A stretch of DNA of 64,000 nucleotides from Stratiolaelaps scimitus. Lineage: Eukaryota > Arthropoda > Arachnida > Mesostigmata > Laelapidae. Below, piece after piece: positions 35,219 to 45,788 of this stretch; position 1 is the first letter of the stretch; each line of letters begins with the position of its first letter. The notes under the pieces were generated by a model. That model made no database searches. It was not told the origin of the DNA and saw nothing but the letters and a program-made list of their open reading frames with translations. Made by a program: the position numbers and the translations under genes. The DNA lies in assembly GCA_019614645.1 (NCBI GenBank), contig JABWDB010000016.1, positions 6,033,501 through 6,097,500 of the forward strand, given 5' to 3'.

Positions 35219-36389
35219 CGTTTTGAAGATTGACAATTGGTATCCGCAACCTCTGTTGTATGTGATATCCACATAAATGTTTTAATAATGCCGCACAGAC
35301 GGATGACGACAAACGCTTAAACGTGATTGTAAATCAGAAAGAGACCCGGCCTGTTTAGCTCGACTTAATTATTATCCTTTAGAATAATCGAGCAATGCAA
35401 AAAGTTACGGTTCACCTATGGCAAAAATTAATGAGTGCCATCGGGTTCCGTCTGTTGACGGATACAATCCGGGGTGTAAAATAAATGTTGGCTATTTCAT
35501 CTCGAAGACTCTCACTTCGGTTGATCGATCGTCGTTAGGGGTTGGGCGAATCGCTTGCTGTGTCTTACGTTCTGTGTATCTACCTAATGTATGCATTTAT
35601 ATATATATATAATCCTAGCAACACATGAGTTCAAGTAGTGTACGAATGGCATAATTTCTCCACAGGCACACACTCCTAACTTTTGGCTTAATTTAGTTCG
35701 AGTACTTACAGCTTACGCCTTCACGCTCGTTGTCCATTTGGTCAGGTAATGTCGTACATAACATTTGAATATTACGTTAACGCCTCTGGCCAATTGTCTC
35801 TTCGCGCACTGACAACTAATTCATTTCACGGATCTGTCACAAGACTTGATTGTGAGTCCAGCATAAGAAGACAAAAGGCCGCATGATACTCGTTACTACT
35901 CTTGCAGTTCTTCCCTTGTTCGCCTCTCGATCCAAAGTTCGCTCTCTCACGGTCAGCCCATAAGCACCGACTGTCCACAAGCGTTTCCGCTTCTGCGATT
36001 CGTAAGCATTATCACCACTTGGAAGCGGCCGAAAGTCACAAGCAAAGTAAGAACGAGTGTACCGTACGACAGCTAAACCACGAGGAACGCCACGGGTGAT
36101 TGTCGATACTATTTGCTTTAAAGGATGTGTCCAGTTCGTTCATATTCGTCAATGTCTAGTCGTGCTTCGTGTATACGTCAAAATCGAATATCCTCCATAC
36201 ATCCATAAGGTGGAGCGCCACTCGAGGCTGCCAATGTCGCCTCCGCTGCCGGCTTCGGCCACCGACGAGACAACCACCGATGCAAAGCTGCTGGATCAGA
36301 GGGTCTTCTCTGTCTCGCACTTCAGTGGCTGGCCGAGAAGTACTATCACTGCTATAGATTGATACACGGCTGCTGTTGATTGCATGCGA
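35219..36389. other. No gene recognised
   Basis: Ordinary sequence becoming GC-rich toward 36.2 kb. Short open frames only. Confidence 0.4.
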
Positions 36390-37130
36390 GCGAGCGTCGA
36401 CACGCCCGTATTCGACGTGTCGCGTGCCCTGCTCGCGTGTTCGTCATGGAGTCATGCGCGAGACGTCCCGGTATAAAAGCGTACGTACGCCTCGGAGCCA
36501 GCGGCTCCCGACGCGGCAGTCGTTCGTGTCATCCAACGCTGTGCTCCGTCTCACCGGTAGAGTTTGCATAATACAAGTGCAAGACTCGAGTAACGTCGAC
36601 TCCGCAGGCCGGCCGGGTCAGACGACATTGGTGACCTGGGCGTCGTATGGCACGATCTCGTATCCCTTCAGCGAGCTTCACTTTGACGAGTTCTTCGATA
36701 TTCACCGAAACATGATCATCGGGGGTAGATCGTAGACGAAATCACCACAAAAACGACGAGATGTTCTCAGCAGTAGCCTGATCACTTCGAGAACGCCAAA
36801 CTTGCTTGTACACATTGTGACCACTCTAAACTAAGAGCATCGTTCGACTCTTAGAATAAACAACATACGGCGCTTCGCAACGATGACGAACAATACGGAG
36901 CGCCACAACTCTACGGTACTCAACTGTGACGTTTCCGTACTCATACGAAAAGCCAGTGAACATCCAATGGGACCCGATGACGTTCCTGGTGTCGAAAGCC
37001 TTTATCGCATCCACGCCGTGAGTAAATGGTCTCCTCACCCACGTTTCAGCTGTTGTCGCTATTCAAGGGGGTCTCATCTCCATCACTTGACTCCCACCGC
37101 TGCAGGCTGCCACCTGCGAGCCGTTGTTGT
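36390..37130 (-). mobile_element. Decayed Ty1/copia reverse transcriptase
   Basis: Minus frame 36826-37038 (open upstream into the TW block) reads NVIGSHWMFTGFSYEYGN and then VEYRRVVALRIV. This is the copia RT entry: N.IG.KWVF......G....Y.ARLVA.G. The stretch ETWVRRP stands before it, as N.TW.LV..P does in the family. Downstream on the same strand NIEELVKVKLAEGIRDR, then HQCRLTRPACGVD, match the (E)EEVYM..PEG and VCRL.KSLYGLKQ blocks. A stop lies between the two parts, and the AFLNG segment is degraded. The plus-strand frames 36376-36735 and 36883-37329 look like proteins but are antisense to it. Confidence 0.65.
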
Positions 37131-37439
37131 CGCTTCCGCGATGGCAAAGGTGGCTAACACCGTCGTCGCATTGTACTGCCATTTTGCATACACTTTCTTC
37201 CGTGGATCTACATCCATCCGTCCGGGAGCATTGCTCTTGATCTTCGCGGAGAGCACAGACCAGAGCCTCTGCTCTAGTGAAGTCCGTAGGTATGGCTGGG
37301 TGGGGCTGTTGGACAGTCACCTTTGCTGAGTATTTACATGCTGAGTGCTGCTTGCAGGCGCGTTCTTTTCCTGTATTTCTCATCGGGTTTTTTTGTTGCC
37401 ATGGTTCACAGCAGACCAACTCTCCCAACTGCCAGCTGG

Positions 37440-40400
37440 CCAGCCACCCACCATGCAACGATTCCGACCACTGCTGCTGCTACTGCTGGTGCTACTAGTT
37501 GAAGCACAACTACCTCTCTCCTCTTACCACGACAACGATTATTAGTGACACTGACAGCGTGACGGCCGATGCCGGCCGACTCCTCATCGGCTCAACTAAC
37601 TGCTGCGTCCCGCGGTGTGGAGCGCGCGGTCCAGTGGCAAGCAACTCGCAGGCTCCGTTGCAACTCTCCTCGATGTCGTCGAACGACGCCGGCTACGACG
37701 AACGTCAACGTCAACTGCGACCGTCGACAGAACGACTTCCACAGCAACAACTGCTACAAGTGCTGCTGCTGTTGTTGCTGCTGCTGCTGCCAGCCGCAGC
37801 CGAGTCTCTCATGGACTACACTGACTGCTGACTGCGTGAGCAGTCTCTCAGCAGCATCTCATTGCAAGCTCGTACGTCAATGTGCCATGGCAGGTGAAAG
37901 CATTCGACCATGGGCGAACACAACGGCCGCCGCCGCCGCCGTCATCGTTGCATCGCTACTATCCTTTGCTGTTCTCTACCAGCTCTCGATTCGCCTGTTG
38001 CTGTCGCTGCTGCTGCTACTATTGTTGCTGTTGTTGCTCCCAATGCCAGTGCCATGCCACTTGCGATGTTGTCAGCTGCTGCTGCTGCTGCAGCAGCAGT
38101 TGTAGTAGTGGTAGTAGTCAGGGAGTCCTCCGCCGCCGCTACCGCGCTGCCACCACCACCACCACCGCTGGACTGGTTGGTTTCTTGGATGGTTTCTTGC
38201 TTACTTCGTAGTCTGCCTTCCTGCCTGTCTCGCTGGGTCCCTCTGTTCTATCTATTTGTTCTGTTGTCCAGTGGACGTTTCGTCTGGATGCATCGTCGTT
38301 GTCGTCTCGACCGCCGTCTCCGTTCCTGCCTCTACAACCACTGGTTTACTCGCTCGCCGCTTTTGCTACTCTGTAACCATTGCCACCGCTACCGCTTCTG
38401 CTGCAGCGGCTGCCTCAGCAGCAGCAGCAGCGGCGGCGGCGGCCGCCGCCGCCACAACTAATACTACTAGTTCTAGTACTATTACAACTACTGCCACTCG
38501 GTTGCTGTTGCACTAGCAGCGACCGCCGGCGCAGCAGCAGCGGCGGCGGTGGCGGCGGCGGCATCCGCTGCGACAGCAGCATTGCTGACTATATTGACTA
38601 CCATAGAACTATCAGCCGCAGCAGCAGTAGCAGCAGCACCATCGAGAACGGCCGGCGCAACTATAGACTAGTGTACTAGTGGCGGTGGTGTCGTAGAAGA
38701 AAAAGGAGAAGAGGGATAGTAGTAATCGTAGTGGTCGGTCTACTCGGTTCCAGTCTGTCTGTGGCGGCGGCGGTGGCGGTGGTGGCGGCGGCGACGAGGC
38801 CATCCCCATGTTGCTCTCGCTCCCGCTTCGTCCCTCGATTCATCCGTACGTGTGTCCGTCCATGACGCCCGCAGCGCCGGCGACAGCAGAACTCCGTCAG
38901 GAGTTGGGAGCATCGGCGGCAACAACAGCAGCAGCAGCATCGAAATCGTCGCTGTCAGCCTTTCCAACCAGCAGCAGCAGCAACAACAACCGTCTAGAAA
39001 GCAGCGTCTGGCATCAGCGGCGGCGGCGGCGCCGTTAACGCGCCGCGCTAACGTTAACGCAACGTAATTGGCGGAGAAGCAGACTACCAGTGCCGGCGCT
39101 GTTGCCATCAACAGCAGCAGCAGCAGCATGGATCGACTCGCCGGTCGAAACTGCCGCCGCGCCGATGACCGGCGCGGCGGCCGCGGCAGATCCCACTATT
39201 GCTGCCGCGCCGATGACCGGCGCAGTCGCCACGGCGGCGGCGGAGGTGGTTGTTGCGGCACCAGCAGCAGCCACAACAACAACAACAACAACGGTAGAGC
39301 GTCGCTGCTGCTGTCGTCCCAATCGCCGCCGCCGCTGCCGCTGCCGTAACCATCGCTGTCGTTGTTACCGATGGAAATCGTGATGTTGATGATGATGCGC
39401 TCCTCCGCTGCTCCTCTCGCTCTCGGATACAAGTTATAACATTGTATCCTTTCTTCGGTGGCACTGGGCGGCGGCGGCGGCGGCAGCAGCAGCCTGTATT
39501 GGCGGCGCTAGCGTTGTTGATGTTGGTGCTGGTGCCGCTGCCGTTGCCGATGCCATCGTCGATGTTGCCGCTGGTGCCGCTGTTGGTGTCGCTGATCGAG
39601 TTGGCGCCGCCGCCGCCGTTGGTGTCGCTGGAAGCGCGCGCCACGCTGTGCGTTGTCGCTCCAGCCGCCGCCGCCGCCGGTTCGTTCGCGCTCCATCGCT
39701 GCCTGGTTGAGTTAGTCCGCGGCAGCGGCGGCCGCCACCACCGCCGCCGCCGCTGCCCATCGCGTTTGGCAGCGGCCAGCCAGAAAGCGAGCCAGCCGCG
39801 GGGAGTCGAGTGGTTGGTAGATGTGGTTGCAATTGTACCGGTAGGGATGGTGATGGTGGCAGCACTGAATCAATTGAGTGACTTCTCGTTCTCGTTCATT
39901 TCCTCCTCCTCGACGTGGACGCAGCCCGACCTCCCGACCAACAGACGACCGTCGGTCTGGTTGGCAATCGAGCAGGCTTGCAGACTACGAGACGAGACCG
40001 GCCGACTCGAGCAGTGGTAGACTGACTAGTCTACGAAGTAACACAACGTCGAAGTCGTTCCTCTCTACTCTTGCTGCTTCTCTACTGTTGCAACGGCAAT
40101 GCTGGAGCACGGGCGACGAGAACAACGACGGCTGATGGCTGGACGGACAGAGACGACAACGATGACTATTGCATCGCGACAAAGCCAATGCCGCCCAATG
40201 TTACTGCTGCTGCTGCTGCTGCCTTGGACTCTCTCTCTCTCTCTATCTTCTCTCATTTTGTCTCTATAGTTCAACATGATGAACTACTGTTGCTTTCTCT
40301 GTTCTACTTGTGCTGATGCTGCTGATACTGTAGCGGCTTACGTTGCGTTGAGTTGCATTGCGTTGTTACAACCGGGACAGCAGTGGACTCTGTTACCACT

Positions 40401-40560
40401 CAGGAGACACATTCACTCGTCCCGCAGCTCCAGCAGCAAAATAACAAACCACAGCAGCAGCTGCAGCAGAGTGAAGCTAAGCTAGGCGGCATACGGTGGT
40501 CGTTTAGCGACAATCGAGCCCAATACTACAACAAACTGCAATAACTACTACCATGACAAC
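37440..40560. other. Large GC-rich triplet island
   Basis: About 3 kb dominated by CTG/CAG and GCC/GGC runs (for example 37762-37790, 37990-38040, 38400-38460, 39000-39040, 39290-39350). Up to six frames are open over hundreds of bases. On the minus strand 39490-39644 nearly every codon of one frame ends in C (Gly/Ser/Asn/Thr), which could be real low-complexity coding or just expanded triplets. CT units lie at 40231-40245. It resembles a very large promoter or 5' UTR island of a regulatory gene. No ATG, splice pair or domain fixes a product. Confidence 0.55.
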
Positions 40561-41055
40561 GATTACTAGGTACTCCTATAAGTACTAATACAAGAGCCAA
40601 TGTGGGGAATGGCTCGCGATTCACGTTACCGCCGTTGCGGCAGTCATCTGGGTGACCCTCAAGGCCAATGCCTCTATCAGTCTCGGGTGGCTCCCTGATT
40701 CTCTTTGTCCTTGCTCTACTCGAGAGAGACAGACCATGGCGCGGGATGACTCGAGTCGCGCACTGAATAGCTAATGTGGTTGAATGAGGTAGGCGCGTGC
40801 ACTGCACAGGAACCGTACGTACCGCCACGATCGGCATCCCGTCAGAACAAAGAGATCAGCAGGAGCGAAACCAGCGCTAGAAAGCACGCACTCCATACAC
40901 TGCCATGTGTTCCGTAGAAATACAATATTCGACATGGGAATATCATGTATATCGTTACACGGCCTCAGAGTTCGTGAGAGCGATTGACTCGTCTATTCGA
41001 TAGCTGAGCACCGAACATACCTTCAGACAAAGATTCAGACAGCCAGTAATTGTTG
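40561..41055. other. No feature recognised
   Basis: Transition out of the island; short frames only. Confidence 0.4.
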
Positions 41056-41273
41056 CAATACCTGAATGACTTGGAGTATGTATATTTTTTTGAGAGGAGG
41101 AAATATTCTTCACGGACACCACTAGAGACATTCCAATTTCCATTAAAGTGGGTCGATCCAGTGAAGGGGGGTTGACGTGAATGACAAAACGCCTCTGCCT
41201 GCTAAAACCACCATCCTCTGCTGAGAATTCGTCTCTTCCTTAGACTCGGTACGCTTAGCATTACATCGATCGC
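41056..41273 (+). repeat. Dispersed repeat family Y, copy 1
   Basis: Aligns with the reverse complement of 44444-44650. Shared blocks include CACGGACACCAC.AGAGAC, AAAGTGGG.CGATCCAGTG and CTGCTGAGA...TCTCTTCC. In one frame both copies read TDTTRD..ISIKVGRSS, and most differences in that core fall at third codon positions, which suggests descent from coding sequence. The frame has a stop in this copy. Family unknown. Confidence 0.75.
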
Positions 41274-42624
41274 TAGGAAAGGCGTAGAACTGCTCTGGTT
41301 AGTGTTCTATAGCCGAGTGCCTTAGTCTCCTACGACTACTTTAGATTCCGTGTTGGGTTCCTGTTCGGGGACGCTCGGTCACCCAATCCCAGGCCCACGA
41401 TAAATTTGCCATGGTACTGTGGGACTCCTGCCCGATTTAGTGGCAGACCTACCCAGTAAACTCAAGCCCCACTTAAGCTTGACTCTCGGTTGGCCCAGAT
41501 CTTCAATTGACAGTACTACGAACCAACGGAGAGTGGCAGACGCCTACCGAATCATTTGAAAGGGTCGCCCCTCGAGTTTCCCACCTCATCAGATAAGGTA
41601 TATCCTTAGGATTACGACATTTGTACCATGTCCCGGCCCGCAATCAATTCGAGTACGAGTGTCACTGATGTCTAAAATAAATGACAAAGGAGGACTTCCA
41701 GAAGTAATCTGCATAGAGTTACGATGAAAATGGTAATTATGAAGTCTACGCACAGTGGAACAGCGATACGCGGCGTAAATACAACACAGAGCAACAACTC
41801 GCCGTTCTTACACCGAACTTCGAGTAGACGAACTTACTGTAACGGCCAGCCACTGTGACAACAACAACTTAGTACAACTCGAAACGGTAGTTTTTACTTG
41901 AAACCTACCCCACTAATGCGAATGGGATTCCAGCATGGGATTTTATTATAACAAGTCTAGCAATCCTACAACAAGAAAACGGTTGTCAATATAATGCTCT
42001 GCGCCACGCTCCACCTTGCGTGGTGCTACGAGTCGTTCCTTATTGACATGCCATTGACAGAGAGCGGGGATACAATATTGCCTCTGTAGACGCCAACAAT
42101 GAGCCGGCTATCTCGCTGCGCGGCATCCATTGTAAGGAGGTTATTGCTCTCCAAAATCGAGTAGTAGCGCGCGTGCGATTTAAGTGAATAAACGAGTGGT
42201 CGCGCGAGTGCGATTAAAGTTGACAATCAACGAATTGCTATGCCCGTCAGAGTGGATCGGAGTCCGCCATATTACAGCATGGGGTAATGCCCTCATCCGT
42301 GGCGTCTTAAGATCGAATAGCAACAGCAGCAACGAATGACTGATGAGGTGTCTGCCGAATACCTTCACACAGAGCGAGAGGGCACATTAGTCAACGGGTC
42401 TTACGGTGGCGTCGAGAGGCCCGACCACTAATCAAAGCACCTGGTTCCTACATTAGGCTTCATCAATGCGTCCTGTACATTGTATGCGACTGAAGCAGGG
42501 TCATGCTAACTTCTTTAGAACGTGAACTGTTTGTAAGCATGACTTAGTTTACGTTGCGCGCAATTAAGCAATATTCCAAATTTAATCTGGAGCTATCGAC
42601 ACAAGCGAATAGCCCTCTAAAGGA
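41274..42624. other. No gene recognised
   Basis: Ordinary sequence; short open frames. No RNA gene or repeat is supported. Confidence 0.45.
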
Positions 42625-42705
42625 ATTGTACCCTAATATATGGGCATTAATAATTGTTCCCTAATATATGGGCATTAATAATTGTACCCTAATATATGGG
42701 CATTT
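42625..42705. repeat. Three tandem copies of a 28-bp unit
   Basis: Unit ATTGTACCCTAATATATGGG followed by CATTAATA: 42625-42652, 42653-42680 (one change, TTCCC) and a third that breaks off in a T run by about 42705. A young local duplication. Confidence 0.95.
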
Positions 42706-44443
42706 TTGTGTTCTTTTCCAATAAACAACTTGACAAATCCAGTCACACACTCATTGCCAATTCACCGATACCATCATATGCGACAGCATATCGGCGAGAC
42801 CAATCAACAGGATCATCAGAATATCGAGGCACAGTGTTACCGAGAAATAATTCACTAACTTCTGTGTACATTTGTGGTGACTGTATGATATCGAAAATCT
42901 CATCGCTGCCTCGCAACTTCAGGTAACGTTTGAGGAACGCGTTCGGTGGGACAACTTATTTTGTCCTCATATGAAGCCGAAAGAGAAATGCCAGCTGTAA
43001 AGTAATTAAGAATAACAATAATAGTAATAACCTCAGAGATTGCTGTGCTAGTGGCTACGTGACCGCTTACCTCTTCGTCCGGCGGAGAGATCATTCCTCT
43101 GGTTAGAAAGCAAAGGGGGAATTTTCCAGGATTTTCTTTTTATCTATTTCGCAGGTACGTGCTACTGTGTGTTTTGGCTCAAACGGCTGGGATTTCTCTC
43201 CGACGTGACTGAAGCATATGTGCGCTGTAACGCCGGTGCTTGGTCGTCCGTCTGCGGGCAAAAAAGGTAGTTTTCCACACTGACATAGTCAGCAATACGA
43301 ACTTTGTGACGAAGAGAATATGATAGACATAACTGCACGCAATAAGCAACAATATACGATTAGCGATCGAATTAAGTATACCGATGGATTTGGCATTTGG
43401 CCAAATAGCGCCGGCTGATCGGAGTCAAATTAGTTTGGGCTCCATTCGATAGCGAACTTTTGCGCTTTCAGAAAACGATCGACGGCCAGACAGGAACACA
43501 CTATACATTGGCTGTGGGTGGCGGCGAAGCGGAAGCTAGCGGGGCATATCTATAGTAGTATAGCGCGATTACGCGGAGCGCAGTCCTAAGGGTCATGACA
43601 CTATGGCGCTGTTCATTGCTGTGCGGATGGAGGAGTGCGATATTGAATATGCTCGAGTCATGGGTGTTCAGGACCTCTGCCGCCTTCTCAAGCCTGTTGT
43701 TGGCTGCAGCGACCCATCGGAATTATCGCAGACATGACATCTCTCCAATGAAATGCCCCTCTATTGGACTGTGTGTCTGCCACGCGTCTCCAAACGAATC
43801 GACATTCGAAACATGTTGAAGGTAACACTTTTCAACTGATGAGCTCAACGCTTTATTGCATCTGTCCATCTTCTCACTGAACGTTCCCGGCATCAATTAC
43901 AGAGATGCGGAAGTGTTTTGGGCAAATCATCTTCATTCTGTGTGAAAACGATTCATTCCCTTGTAGTCTTTTTCATCACCGTTCAGCGAGACTGATCTAA
44001 TGATGAGACTGATCGAAGGTAAGTCATGCGGTGCCTTATATCGTTGGTCTTCACGAGTGAATAAAATCGATCGAAGTGCATGCCGACTTCGATGGTGAGC
44101 AACACGAATTTTAGTTAGAATGACGAACCTCGATTTTCCTGACAGTTTCAACAATGTTCAGCTACCCATTTTTTGCCCAGTGCGGCGTCACCCCTCAGCA
44201 GGAGCAATCGGTCGAAAAAAATTATCCATGGACAAGCAGTGTAGACTGAGACGACAACTGGAAATAGCCGTCGCACCAGAATCGAACCAATAGCGGGATT
44301 ACCTAGTTCCCAGGCTCAAATGGTTCCCCGTCGGAGGATGCCATCATCCATTAAGGCTCACTGATGGCGTTTCGAATGTGACGTATCTGCATATAGGTGA
44401 CTTGGTGAAATGCGCAACTGAATCTAATTAGTTCGTAGTTGTG
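42706..44443. other. Unassigned; weak tRNA-like site
   Basis: No gene was recognised. On the minus strand TTGGTTCGATTCTGG (about 44274-44288) looks like a Pol III B box, but the T stem is poor and the rest does not fold as a tRNA. A frame at 43933-44154 (minus) is protein-like but unassigned. Confidence 0.35.
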
Positions 44444-44719
44444 ATCGAGGTAATGCCAAGCGTGCCCACTCTAGGGAAGAGATAGACTCTCAGCAGGAGA
44501 TGGTTTTAACAAGTAGAGGGGCTTTGTCATCCTCGTCAACCCTGCACTGGATCGGCCCACTTTTATGGAGATTCGAACGTCTCTGGTGGTGTCCGTGAGT
44601 TTGAAGAAAATGTTCGCCTCTACAAAAAAAAGTTGGCCGTTGCAGTACTGTAGCACTATCAACAAACGGCGAACACTCGAATATCGTGGTTTGGTAGAAC
44701 GGGGTCTATAATTAGTCAT
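44444..44719 (-). repeat. Dispersed repeat family Y, copy 2, with open frame
   Basis: Inverted partner of 41056-41273. Here the shared frame is open: ATG at 44719 runs 82 codons to TAG at 44471 and contains TDTTRDVRISIKVGRSS and MTKPLYLLKP. The repeat match begins about 25 codons in. No domain is recognised; it may be a retroelement ORF or a repeated gene fragment. Confidence 0.65.
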
Positions 44720-44975
44720 GCATCAATTGAAGAGACCGCGCCAGTAAAGACGATCCATTAGCCTAAAACCCAAACAGCGTCCGTTGAACAATCGCCGCGA
44801 TAACTCGCTGACTCGCCGCACGACATGCCCGGCTGTTATCGCAATATTGTGTCTAACAACAATGTACAATGTTCACTTTAGAATTTAACGCACTCTCCTC
44901 ACTTACACGGGTCGTGAAGAATCTCTCAATGGCAGAAGAACCGCGAATGTGGTAAATATGTATACAATAATCAAT

Positions 44976-45013
44976 ACATACGTATATATATATATATATA
45001 TATATACGTATGT
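44976..45013. repeat. 38-bp perfect palindrome around an AT array
   Basis: ACATACG at one end and CGTATGT at the other enclose alternating TA. The whole 38 bases equal their reverse complement, so the site can extrude a cruciform. Confidence 0.95.
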
Positions 45014-45437
45014 GTGTTGTATGGTTCAGCAATGAACAAATACGACACTATTGCTAAGCAAGTGAATCATCACTTGTTGTGTACAATGAGTAATGCCATT
45101 TTAGTAGCCAAAGTAACCAACGTACACAGCAATGTTGTGCAATTGAAGAAAAACTAAGCCAGAAGGGATAATTGTGAGGGATATGTTGCCCGTTGGTTAT
45201 GGTGCAGTGATTTTCTACAATATAATATCTGGCAAACGCGTGCAGTCGATAGGACCCGAAACAGATATTGATTGCATATTTTCCCCATATGAGAAGATTG
45301 GATTCTTGTGAGAATTTTTAGCTGTTTCAAGCTAGTCCACCTTATGAGATAACTCGGTACAAGAACTAAATTAGGTGTATTATATTCGACACATACTATT
45401 GCTTTAGACCTCTAATTCTGTGAATAGTCCTCATTTC

Positions 45438-45788
45438 CTAGAGAATCAAACGGCGAAACGGGGCTTTCAGCCAGAAAGCCCCAATGTGCGAGATGATGTT
45501 GTCTGCTAACGAACGCTGAACACCAGTGCTCATACACCTGTAGCCGCCGATTTGAGGTATAGTGTCGAATCTCAAACCCTGCAAGAAATACGCGTATTGA
45601 TGGCAGAAGTGCGTCAATGGTGGTACTGCACTGATCCGGTCCGTGTGCGAATTCAAACCTCTGTCATCAACGAACCTTCCGGAGGGGATTGTAATATATG
45701 TTCTTGTCCTCCCTGACGTTCCCGTTTTCTCATGGTTTGTATTTCGTGTAAATGTTACCTGACCAACATGGTCCAGGTGAACATCCAC
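45438..45788 (-). mobile_element. Ty3/gypsy integrase core fragment
   Basis: A 116-codon minus frame carries, in order, VDVHLDHVGQ, TIPSGRFVDDRG, then DTIPQIGGYRCM and HIGAFW. These sit where HVHIDLVGP, FG.PS..VTDRG, TTYHPQ.NG and H....W are found in the family. About 24 residues are missing between the first two and 7 are extra before the third. It starts at GTG, not ATG. A plus-strand ATG frame (45752-46039) overlaps the 5' flank and is unassigned. AT array at 46055-46079. Confidence 0.42.

Noticed and set aside
36376..36735. Plus-strand 120-codon ORF with TATA box and coding-like codons
   Set aside because: It starts at TTG and lies antisense to copia RT blocks on the minus strand.
36883..37329. 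Plus-strand 148-codon ATG ORF with a GTGAGT donor
   Set aside because: It overlaps, in antisense, the copia RT entry and flank; its coding look is likely a shadow.
44274..44360. Minus-strand tRNA with B box GGTTCGATTC
   Set aside because: The T stem pairs poorly, no acceptor stem forms, and the variable region is too long.
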